The translations under genes were made by a program, and so were the position numbers. From Desulfuromonadales bacterium (lineage in GTDB: Bacteria; Desulfobacterota; Desulfuromonadia; Geobacterales; Pseudopelobacteraceae), in assembly GCA_016650295.1 (NCBI GenBank), contig JAENWA010000032.1, positions 62,001 to 126,000 on the forward strand: DNA of 64,000 nucleotides, written 5' to 3'. This document shows positions 56,601 through 64,000 of this stretch, piece after piece; positions within the stretch are counted from its first letter, which is position 1, and each line of letters begins with the position of its first letter. The notes under the pieces were generated by a model, which saw only the letters and a list, made by a program, of their open reading frames with translations, searched no databases and was not told where the DNA came from.

Positions 56601-57042
56601 AAAGATTCTGACCGCCATCGATTTCTCGGAAAGTTCCGACTTTGCCTTTGAGTATGCCTTGACGCTGGCCACGCAGTTCCAGGCCGAACTTACCATCCTG
56701 CACGTCATCAACGAACCGGTTGATCTGAGAGGATTCTATGTCCCGCACATCTCGTTCGAACAATTGGAAAAAGAGATCGAAGAGGGTGCTGAAAAAATGA
56801 TGGAGAAGTTTTGCCAGACAAAAATGGGTGATTTTACCAGCTATAAGACCGCCATAGTCACCGGTATTCCCTACGAAGAAATCATCAGAAAAGCAGAAGA
56901 GACCGGAGCTTCACTGGTCGTGCTTGGAACGCATGGCCGCACCGGGATCGATCATCTCATTTTCGGCAGTACCGCGGAACGCGTCGTCCGCAGTGCGGCC
57001 AGTCCCGTCCTCACAATTCGCATGCCCGGTACCGCAGCATAA
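56587..57042 (+). CDS. Universal stress protein (UspA family)
   Basis: A 151-residue USP with ILTAIDFSESSDFAFEYAL and the ATP-binding C-terminal motif GTHGRTGIDHLIFGSTAERV (GX2GX9GS). It may bind ATP and help in stress survival. AAGGAG precedes the ATG at 56587. It is sandwiched between a receiver and a REC-histidine kinase, indicating co-expression with that signalling pair. Confidence 0.94.
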   Translation: MKPFEKILTAIDFSESSDFAFEYALTLATQFQAELTILHVINEPVDLRGFYVPHISFEQLEKEIEEGAEKMMEKFCQTKMGDFTSYKTAIVTGIPYEEIIRKAEETGASLVVLGTHGRTGIDHLIFGSTAERVVRSAASPVLTIRMPGTAA

Positions 57043-57076
57043 ACGTCCGTATGCTTATCCCGCGAAACGGCACACC

Positions 57077-58264
57077 ATGACCGAAACCACACAGCAGGCC
57101 GACAAGGCGACAATCGTCGTCATAGATGATGACGTCCATATTCTTGAACTGGCCGCCCTGGTCCTCTCGCGACGGGGTTACCAGGTATTCACCGCTTCTA
57201 CGGCACGCGCCGGCACGGAGATCATAGCGCAACGGCTGCCGGAACTGGTTCTGCTTGACTACATGATGCCCGGAACTGACGGGCTGACGGCTCTCCACGA
57301 AATTCGTACCCGCTTCCCGAATACCTATGTTGTCATGTTCACCGGGAAAGGCAGTGAGGAGATCGCGGTCGAACTGATGAAGGGCGGCGCTTCGGAATAT
57401 ATCCTCAAGCCTTTCAATAATCGGGATCTGGTCGATCGTCTGGACAATGTCCTGCGTATCCGCGAGATAGAGCTCCACAACAGGTCGCTCCAGCAGGAGC
57501 AGGTCCGTCTTCTCCAGGAGATAGACAACTGGAACCAGGATCTGCAGAAGAGGGTCCGCGAAAAGACCGACGCGCTTCAGAGGGCCCAGTCGGAGATAGC
57601 GCAGTCCGACAAGCTGGCGGCCATGGGGTATCTCTCTGCCGGCATGGCCCACGAAATCCGCAATCCGCTCAATTCGATCTCGCTCTTTATCCAGCTGATG
57701 CTTCAGAATACAACCGATCCGGAGCAGCTGGAATACCAGGGCAAAATCCTCAAGGAAATTGACCGGATCGACGCCATTATCCGCAAATTGCTGGATGCCT
57801 CCCGTCGTGCCCGCACCATTACGAACGATATTTCAATTGACCGCGTCATCGACAATGCCCTGGAGGTATTTTCTCCGCAGATCGAAACCGGCAAGATCAG
57901 AGTGACACGCAGCTACTGCGATTCTCTGCCTCCCATTAAAGCCGACGCAACAGAACTGGAACAGATTTTTACCAACCTGTTCCTTAACGCACTGGATGAA
58001 ATGCCCTCGGGCGGACAGCTTGACCTGCGGACCTGCGAAGAGAATGGTCGGGTGGTTGTCAGGGTCGCTGACAGCGGCGGCGTGATACCGGCCGAAACAT
58101 TGGCCTGTATCTTTGACCCCTTTTTCAGTACCAAGGCGCGCGGTACCGGCATGGGACTGCCGGTAGTTCAGCGCATCGCACGCATTTATGAAGGAAATAT
58201 CACCGTCGAGAAAACCTCGCCGGCCGGAACCGTTTTTCGTCTCGATTTTCCCGCATGCGTGTAA
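57077..58264 (+). CDS. REC-fused soluble histidine kinase
   Basis: A 395-residue cytosolic protein. A receiver (about 13-130; [31 protein letters not shown]) is joined by a coiled coil to a kinase core: H box [16 protein letters not shown] box [35 protein letters not shown]. No membrane helix. It may pass phosphate to the receiver protein encoded at 56187. The Shine-Dalgarno is weak. Confidence 0.93.
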   Translation: MTETTQQADKATIVVIDDDVHILELAALVLSRRGYQVFTASTARAGTEIIAQRLPELVLLDYMMPGTDGLTALHEIRTRFPNTYVVMFTGKGSEEIAVELMKGGASEYILKPFNNRDLVDRLDNVLRIREIELHNRSLQQEQVRLLQEIDNWNQDLQKRVREKTDALQRAQSEIAQSDKLAAMGYLSAGMAHEIRNPLNSISLFIQLMLQNTTDPEQLEYQGKILKEIDRIDAIIRKLLDASRRARTITNDISIDRVIDNALEVFSPQIETGKIRVTRSYCDSLPPIKADATELEQIFTNLFLNALDEMPSGGQLDLRTCEENGRVVVRVADSGGVIPAETLACIFDPFFSTKARGTGMGLPVVQRIARIYEGNITVEKTSPAGTVFRLDFPACV

Positions 58265-58600
58265 TTTTATTTTGTCAGATTACGGCGCCTGACGGCAAAT
58301 CCCCCCTAACCCCCTTTTGAAAAGGTGAGATTGTAAGCCTTCCGCAGACCAACCGCTTCGCTCCATCCGGATATTTTTTTTGTAACCTTTCTAACTCGCC
58401 GTGCCGCATAATATTTTCTGATTGTCTGCAACACACACGTCGTAATCTGAAATAAGTCCCCTGTCCTTGACAAACGCCGATCCTCTATGGCATTTTTATC
58501 TGATTTCCCAAGCTTATCCCCAGATACAATTTCGATGCTGCATCACTATAACGCTACTCGCCGGTCTTGCGACCGGCAACACTGCTACGAAGGGATTGCA
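58265..58600. other. Leader region of the tungsten-type oxidoreductase gene
   Basis: 336 bp with no gene. Contents: the repeat fragment AAATCCCCCCTAACCCCC (about 58299-58316); a TTGACA near 58468 without a clear -10 at normal spacing; and a perfect 7-bp GC hairpin GCCGGTC-TTGC-GACCGGC (58560-58577) ending 23 nt before the start codon, close to the ribosome-binding site. I recognise no known riboswitch, including the Moco/Tuco type. Confidence 0.5.
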
Positions 58601-60784
58601 ATGAACTACAGCAAAACGAAGCTCCAGCACGGATATGCCAACCAGATTCTGACAATCGATGTTACCAGTCGCAGTTGTGCCACCCCGGCGCTCGACCCGC
58701 AGGTCAGGGATTTTTTCCTGGGTGGCCGCGGCCTGGGCCTGTATCTGCTGCACCAAGGCATTACCTCGCAGACACGGGCCAGTGACCCGGAAAACCCGCT
58801 GATCCTGGCTAACGGTCCCTTGGGAGGCATTCCCCAGTTTCCCGGCACCGCCAAGGCAATGGCTATTTCGCTCTCGCCCCTGACCGGCATTGCCGGAGTT
58901 TCCAACTTCGGCGGTTATTTCGGAGCCTTTCTCAAGTACGCCGGCTTTGATGCCCTACAGATCACCGGCAAGGCCGACGACAACATCATGATCGTTATCG
59001 ACGGCATCAAAAACGAGGTCACGATCACCGATATCCCGGCTACGGATCAGGTTTTTGATATGGAGCAGGAGATCATCGCTCGTTTCACCGCCGCCGGTCA
59101 CGACAAGCGCCACCTGGCCTTCATGACCACCGGCAAGGGGGCTGCCACCACCCGCTTCGGCTGCATCAACAGCCATTACTACGATGTCACCAAGCCGGCC
59201 CAGGACGGCAGCAAGGGGGTCTGGCGCACCAAGCAGGCCGGTCGGACCGGCCTCGGCACGGTCATGATCAACAAGAATATTCGTGCCATTGTGGTGCTGG
59301 CCGACTATCCCCACGGGGAAAACCCTTACGGCGCTGCTGACTGGGAAAAGGCCAAACAGGCCGGCAAACGGCTTCACTCGGTGGTCAAGGAGGTCGATCC
59401 CACTCACCTCAAGATGGCCCGCAAGGGGAGCGCCGGGTTGATCCCCTTCATGAACAAACACGAATACCAGTCCCTGCCGGTCAACAACTACCAGGCCGGC
59501 TGCGACCCGCGCGCCGACCAGATCTCCGGCAAGTTTTACGCCGAACACCTCTTCGAGCATCGCGGCATGGATGGATGCTTTCCCGGCTGCAACCTGATGT
59601 GCACCAAGGGGGGCTGGGTCACGCTGAAGACCGGTAATCACGCCGGGAAGAAGGTCTGGGTGGACGGTCCGGAATACGAGACCGCCGCAGGGTTCGGCTC
59701 CAACATCGGAGTCTGGGATGCGGAGTTCATCATGGAGGCCAACTGGCACTGTGACAACTACGGCATCGACACCATTACCTCCTGCGTGCTGATCTCGTTC
59801 CTGATGGAGTGTTTCCAGCGCGGCTTCCTGACAAAAGACGAGGCCGACGGTCTGGAGCTGACCTTCGGCAACGCTGATGCGGCCATGACCTTCCTGCACC
59901 GCATCGCCCTGGGCGAGGGCGAGTTGGCCCGCACCGCTGGCAGCGGCATGAGTGCCGTTGTTGATCGGGTCGTGGAGGGCTACAAAGTACGGACCGGCAT
60001 CGATGCCCGCCTGGAACTGGAGCGCTTCGCCATGCAGACCAAGGGGCTGCCCTTCTCCCTGTACCGCACCCACCGTTCGCTCTCCATGCAGGGCTCCTAT
60101 GCCGCAGCCAGCGACATCGGTGCGCACCACGCCGCGGCCTGGCTGATCAAGGTCGATCTGCTGGGGGCCTTCCCGACCTTCGAGGACAAGGCCAAGGCGC
60201 TGATGACCTATCCGCGGGTACGGCTGGGCAACGACAATCTGGGGTTGTGCAAACTTCCTTGGGTGGATGTATTCAACCCCGAATCGGCCCTCAAGCTGGG
60301 CACGGATGTCCACATCAATCCGGCCTCGCAGGAGATCTATGCCGATTTTTATAACGCCATGCTCGGCACGGATCTGACCTGGCAGGAGATCTTTGCCCAG
60401 ACCGATCGTGATATCAACCTGCAGCGGGTCATGAACGTGATGCGCTTCGGCAGGCAGACCGCGCAGAAGGACTGGATTCCGGAGCGCGCCATCGGGCCGA
60501 CCGAGGATGCCCTCTATGACACGGAAGCCGAGTACAACGACGTCCAGCTGGCCAGGATTCTGGCAAAGCCGCTGACCGAGATACAGGCCATGCCGACCGC
60601 CGGGAAACGTAAAATTCTGATGGATGAGCGGGTGGCTGACCTGAAGAAGCTGGTCAAGGTCTACTACGAAGAACGCGGCTGGAACGAGTCCGGCATCCCG
60701 ACCGTGGCCACCCTGCAGGGGCTGGGTGTCTGGGGCTTCCTGACCGACGAGGCCCGGGCGCGGATCACGGAATTGGAAGCTTGA
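58601..60784 (+). CDS. Tungsten-type aldehyde ferredoxin oxidoreductase family protein
   Basis: A 727-residue AOR-family enzyme. It has GGRGLGLYLLHQ near the N-terminus, PLTGIAGVSNFGGYFGAFLK with the typical AOR fold, and a CX3CX3C cluster motif (CFPGCNLMC) with a fourth Cys in NLGLCKLPW. These enzymes oxidise aldehydes to acids with ferredoxin, using tungstopterin. Relatives include the benzoyl-CoA reductase subunit BamB, but no bam genes are nearby. The ATG at 58601 has AAGGG upstream; earlier in-frame codons look non-coding. Confidence 0.93.
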   Translation: MNYSKTKLQHGYANQILTIDVTSRSCATPALDPQVRDFFLGGRGLGLYLLHQGITSQTRASDPENPLILANGPLGGIPQFPGTAKAMAISLSPLTGIAGVSNFGGYFGAFLKYAGFDALQITGKADDNIMIVIDGIKNEVTITDIPATDQVFDMEQEIIARFTAAGHDKRHLAFMTTGKGAATTRFGCINSHYYDVTKPAQDGSKGVWRTKQAGRTGLGTVMINKNIRAIVVLADYPHGENPYGAADWEKAKQAGKRLHSVVKEVDPTHLKMARKGSAGLIPFMNKHEYQSLPVNNYQAGCDPRADQISGKFYAEHLFEHRGMDGCFPGCNLMCTKGGWVTLKTGNHAGKKVWVDGPEYETAAGFGSNIGVWDAEFIMEANWHCDNYGIDTITSCVLISFLMECFQRGFLTKDEADGLELTFGNADAAMTFLHRIALGEGELARTAGSGMSAVVDRVVEGYKVRTGIDARLELERFAMQTKGLPFSLYRTHRSLSMQGSYAAASDIGAHHAAAWLIKVDLLGAFPTFEDKAKALMTYPRVRLGNDNLGLCKLPWVDVFNPESALKLGTDVHINPASQEIYADFYNAMLGTDLTWQEIFAQTDRDINLQRVMNVMRFGRQTAQKDWIPERAIGPTEDALYDTEAEYNDVQLARILAKPLTEIQAMPTAGKRKILMDERVADLKKLVKVYYEERGWNESGIPTVATLQGLGVWGFLTDEARARITELEA

Positions 60785-60812
60785 GGAAGTAGGACCACAG
60801 ACAGTAGTGCAG

Positions 60813-60851
60813 GCGGGTTTGGGAATGATTCTCGAACCCGCTTTTGTTTTT
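60813..60851 (+). terminator. Terminator after the AOR gene
   Basis: GCGGGTTTGGGAAT pairs with ATTCTCGAACCCGC (60813-60841, two wobble or mismatched positions), then CTTTTGTTTTT. Confidence 0.8.
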
Positions 60852-60969
60852 AGTTGACAGCCGGTGCCGGCTCTTGAATATAGAGTGCATATGCAATATC
60901 TGGTGGCGAACGATCAAAATCAAAACATCTCTGTTCAAAGAAGACGGAAAAATCGCGGAGAGAGCATAC

Positions 60970-62169
60970 ATGGGTCTGTTGCAAGGAATCTCCGGCAATG
61001 TGCTGATTCTGGGGATGGTAAGTTTTCTGACCGATGTCTCCAGCGAGATGATCTACCCGCTCCTGCCGTTGTTCGTGGCAACCCTGCCGGGTGGTAGCGC
61101 GGCCTTCCTGGGGTTGATCGAGGGGGCGGCCGAGACGACGGCGTCACTGCTCAAACTGCTGTCCGGCACCTGGTCGGATCGGACCGGCAACCGCAAGGGG
61201 CTGGTGCTGGCCGGTTATGGGCTATCCTCGATTGCCCGGCCGCTGATAGCATTGGCTGTCTCACCACTGGGGGTGCTGCTGGTTCGCATGAGTGACCGGG
61301 TCGGCAAGGGGGTGCGCACCTCGCCGCGCGATGCACTGATCGCCGATTCGAGTCCGTCTGACGGACACGGTAAAGCCTTCGGGTTTCACCGTTCCATGGA
61401 TCACGCCGGTGCAGTGGTCGGACCGCTGCTGGCTACCGCCGCCCTGTATTTCTGGGTCAACGACCTGCGCACGGTCTTCTGGTTGGCAGGCATCCCCGGC
61501 ATCCTGGCGGTGATTCTGATCATCCTCAAGGTGCGTGAGGTCCCTCGCGAGCCCTCCCCGCTTGCCACTGCCCGAAAACTGCTGCCGGGGTCGTTGCCCC
61601 GCGGTCCGATCCGTGGTTACCTGGCGATTCTGTTGATCTTTACCCTGGGTAATTCCTCGGACGCTTTTCTGCTGCTCAAGGCCAGTCAGGCCGGCATGTC
61701 GGCCTCGCGGGTGGCGCTGCTATGGACCTCCTTCCATGTAGTCAAGATGCTGGCGACCATGCCGTTCGGCGCCTTCTCCGACCGGATCGGTCGCAAAAGA
61801 GTCATCATCTGCGGCTGGGGGGTCTATGCACTGGCCTATGCCGGTTTTGCCCTGGCCGACAGCCAGTGGCAGATCTGGTGCGTGTTCCTGTTCTATGGGA
61901 TCTTCTACGGGTTAACCGAAGGGGTCGAGAAGGCCTTGGTGGCTGATTTGGCCCTGGTCGGGCAGAGCGGGACAGCCTTCGGCTGGTACAACCTGGCCAT
62001 CGGGGTGGGGGCCTTGCCGGCCAGTCTGATCTTCGGGGCGATCTGGACCTGGGCCAGTCCTGCGGCGGCCTTCACGTTCGGCGCCGGTCTGGCGGCGGTC
62101 GCGGCCCTGCTGCTGACCATGTTGCCGGTGCCAACCAATACCGCCGCACAGGAAATTCAACATGCCTGA
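60970..62169 (+). CDS. MFS transporter
   Basis: A 399-residue major facilitator with about 12 hydrophobic segments. It starts VLILGMVSFLTDVSSEMIYP and has the motif A-like RVGKGVRTSPRDALIAD and a second half with FSDRIGRKRVI. Tandem MFS proteins of this form (often near Tag) are poorly characterised; the substrate is unknown. I chose the ATG at 60970, with GGAGA upstream, which begins the first helix. It overlaps tag by 8 nt. Confidence 0.9.
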   Translation: MGLLQGISGNVLILGMVSFLTDVSSEMIYPLLPLFVATLPGGSAAFLGLIEGAAETTASLLKLLSGTWSDRTGNRKGLVLAGYGLSSIARPLIALAVSPLGVLLVRMSDRVGKGVRTSPRDALIADSSPSDGHGKAFGFHRSMDHAGAVVGPLLATAALYFWVNDLRTVFWLAGIPGILAVILIILKVREVPREPSPLATARKLLPGSLPRGPIRGYLAILLIFTLGNSSDAFLLLKASQAGMSASRVALLWTSFHVVKMLATMPFGAFSDRIGRKRVIICGWGVYALAYAGFALADSQWQIWCVFLFYGIFYGLTEGVEKALVADLALVGQSGTAFGWYNLAIGVGALPASLIFGAIWTWASPAAAFTFGAGLAAVAALLLTMLPVPTNTAAQEIQHA

Positions 62170-62749
62170 TCAGACAGCTGAATCGTTTGTCCGTTGCCCC
62201 TGGTGCGGCAGCGATCCGCTCTATATGGCCTATCACGACCGGGAGTGGGGCGTGCCGCTGCATGATGAGCGGCGACTGTTCGAGATGCTGACCCTGGAGG
62301 GGGCCCAGGCCGGGTTGTCCTGGCTGACGATCCTGCGTAAGCGGGAGGGCTACTGCCGGGCCTTTGCCGGATTCGATCCGCAACAGGTGGCACTCTTCAA
62401 CGATGCCGATGTGGCCCGGCTGCTGGCCGATCCCGGCATTGTCCGCAACCGGCTCAAGGTCGCTTCTGCGATCTCAAATGCCCGCGCCGTGCTGGAGGTG
62501 CAGGCCCGTTACGGCAGCCTGGATGCATTCCTGTGGCGGTTTGTCGATGGAGTGCCGATCCGCAACAGCTGGAAGATCCTGGCCGAGATCCCGGCCTCCA
62601 CCCCGTTGTCGGACAGGATCAGCAAGGAACTGAAACGTCACGGCTTCCGCTTTGTCGGCTCGACCATCTGTTATGCCCACATGCAGGCCACCGGCATGGT
62701 CAATGACCATCTGACGGGTTGTTTCCGGTATGCTGAAATTAATGCATAA
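62162..62749 (+). CDS. tag: DNA-3-methyladenine glycosylase I
   Basis: Tag excises 3-methyladenine from alkylated DNA. The 195-residue protein has CPWCGSDPLYMAYHDREWGVP, LEGAQAGLSWLTILRKREGY, GVPIRNSW, and the zinc-binding tail FVGSTICYAHMQATGMVNDH. It overlaps the MFS gene by 8 nt and so is translationally coupled to it. Confidence 0.97.
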   Translation: MPDQTAESFVRCPWCGSDPLYMAYHDREWGVPLHDERRLFEMLTLEGAQAGLSWLTILRKREGYCRAFAGFDPQQVALFNDADVARLLADPGIVRNRLKVASAISNARAVLEVQARYGSLDAFLWRFVDGVPIRNSWKILAEIPASTPLSDRISKELKRHGFRFVGSTICYAHMQATGMVNDHLTGCFRYAEINA

Positions 62750-62802
62750 TCCGGTTTGACTCTGCACAACAGGACACGCTTTAGCATATCAAAGGGGAAT
62801 TG

Positions 62803-64000
62803 ATGAACACGGATGACCACCAGAATATACTGATTGACGCCAACCGCCGGGAATACGGCCGCCACTATGATTTCCTGCAATTTCCGACGCCGGAGCAGGC
62901 GGCGGCAGCGCAGACCGAGCGAGACGGGCTGCTGGCCTGGCTGCGGGAACATGCCGAGTTCGGCTGCAGCGATACCAAGGTCGATTGTCGCCGGCTTTCG
63001 CCCGGCTGCCGGACCTGTGCGCTTGGCGGCTGGTCGTGCCTGTTCATCAACGGCCGCTGCAACGCCACCTGCTTTTATTGTCCCACCCCGCAGGACGAGA
63101 CCGGCGATCCGCTGACCAACGGCATCCCCTTTGCGACCCCCGAGGATTATGCCGAGTATGTGGCCCTGTTCGGGTTCAGCGGGGCCAGCATCAGCGGGGG
63201 GGAGCCGCTCCTGACCCCGGACCGGACCCTTGCGTATCTGGACGCCGTTCGGCGGCGCTGCGGTGATGCGGTTCATCTCTGGATGTACACCAACGGCACG
63301 CTGCTGACCGGAGAGATGGCCGGAGATCTGCGCGCGGCCGGTCTGGACGAGATCCGTTTCGACATCGGTGCGACCAACTATGACCTTACCAAGCTTCGTC
63401 TGGCGGTTGGCGTGATTCCGACGGTGACGGTTGAAATTCCGACCGTCCCGGAAGAAGAGAGGCTGTTGCGGGAGAAACTGGTCGAGATGGCCGCAGCCGG
63501 GGTTCAACATCTGAATCTGCACCAACTGCGCCTGACTCCCCACAATTTCCGGCACCTGGCCGGCCGGGACTACACCTTTGTACATGGCGAGAAGGTGACG
63601 GTGCTGGAGTCGGAACTCAGCGCCCTGCGGCTGGTACGCTATGGGATAGAAAAGGGGATTGATCTGCCGGTCAATTACTGTTCCTTCCCCTATAAACGGC
63701 GCTTTCAGCATGCGGCCGCCCGTCGCCGAGGGATTCCGTTTATCCAGGGCGAAGGCGAATCCGTCACGGAAGCCGGTTATCTGCGGGTGATCAGCAAAGC
63801 GAGTGTGCAGTATTTCGAGGCGGTTACCCTGCCGGCCGGCAGCAATCGTTCAGAGGCGGTCGAGATCCCGCTCCCCTCGGGACGCCGGATCGTTGTGGAA
63901 AAACGCCCGGTTTCTCCGCTGATACCCGTGGATTCATTGCTCTTTACCGATTTTACCCCGCAAACACCTCTGCCGGAGGAAGTGTGCCGGTTTGAACGGA
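62803..64000 (+). CDS. Radical SAM protein, partial (runs off right edge)
   Basis: The frame opens at the ATG at 62803 (AAAGGGG upstream) and is uninterrupted to the window end, 399 codons. The radical SAM motif CNATCFYC follows FINGR. Before it lies an unusual cysteine-rich segment (GCSDTKVDCRRLSPGCRTC, then WSC), probably an additional cluster site. SISGGEPLLTPDRTL is the GGE motif. Function unknown. It follows tag by 53 bp in the same direction. Confidence 0.85.
   Translation, partial: MNTDDHQNILIDANRREYGRHYDFLQFPTPEQAAAAQTERDGLLAWLREHAEFGCSDTKVDCRRLSPGCRTCALGGWSCLFINGRCNATCFYCPTPQDETGDPLTNGIPFATPEDYAEYVALFGFSGASISGGEPLLTPDRTLAYLDAVRRRCGDAVHLWMYTNGTLLTGEMAGDLRAAGLDEIRFDIGATNYDLTKLRLAVGVIPTVTVEIPTVPEEERLLREKLVEMAAAGVQHLNLHQLRLTPHNFRHLAGRDYTFVHGEKVTVLESELSALRLVRYGIEKGIDLPVNYCSFPYKRRFQHAAARRRGIPFIQGEGESVTEAGYLRVISKASVQYFEAVTLPAGSNRSEAVEIPLPSGRRIVVEKRPVSPLIPVDSLLFTDFTPQTPLPEEVCRFER

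Noticed and set aside
58955-60313. 452-codon minus-strand frame opposite the AOR gene
   Set aside because: It is the shadow of a G+C-rich gene; the AOR domain motifs are on the plus strand.

Overview
The window looks like a chromosome segment of a Geobacter/Pelobacter-type anaerobe (Desulfuromonadales). This is inferred from gene content: a nine-haem c-type/b-type inner-membrane cytochrome resembling CbcL, a tungsten-type aldehyde ferredoxin oxidoreductase, rubredoxin and ferredoxin, a selenocysteine tRNA beside selB, many two-component and cyclic-di-GMP genes, and short-form HisG. Most genes are G+C-rich. The stretches at 1-2340 and about 28,800-31,300 look more A/T-rich and carry defence or toxin-antitoxin genes.

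Layout. 1-2906: a truncated nuclease-like/TPR protein and a ParE-Phd type toxin-antitoxin pair. 3221-7778: selB, tRNA-Sec, a response regulator/histidine kinase operon and a small membrane protein. 7928-10447: a RadC(JAMM)-DinG fusion helicase. 10700-17051: a signalling block with a GGDEF-EAL protein, an HD-GYP response regulator and a large hybrid histidine kinase. 17264-20711: murA-hisG-hisD, with a 163-bp inverted-repeat element (MITE-like) between hisG and hisD. 20910-24473: amidohydrolase, mutT, moeA and nfo.

24554-31277 is the most unusual region. All its genes are on the minus strand: higB, a higA-ImmA/IrrE fusion, tcmP broken by one in-frame amber codon, its three-Cys (DUF5131/Gp37-Gp68) partner, and a 1157-residue protein joining TIR, seven WD40 repeats, a Ras/Roc-like GTPase, a COR-like region, a zinc ribbon and a C-terminal DUF4365 nuclease-like domain. 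It is the best candidate for an undescribed defence or signalling system.

31418-44192 is mainly housekeeping and redox: YhaM-like nuclease, FAD protein, single-domain response regulator, the cytochrome, class V aminotransferase, zinc-ribbon protein, rubredoxin, ferredoxin, MBL hydrolase, coaBC, zinc-dependent phospholipase C-like protein, uracil-DNA glycosylase, NlpC/P60 protein and an unrecognised helical protein. 44430-47038 is a cheR-mcp-cheW unit. 47125-53004 holds an RlmI-like methyltransferase, asd, leuB, metK and mtnP. 53422-58264 is a plus-strand run of PfkB kinase, TPR lipoprotein, RodZ-like protein, receiver protein, universal stress protein and REC-histidine kinase. 58601-64000 has the tungsten enzyme, an MFS transporter, tag and a radical SAM gene cut by the right edge.

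I saw no rRNA genes, CRISPR array, prophage or complete transposase gene. Starts were set from Shine-Dalgarno spacing where possible, and several are GTG.
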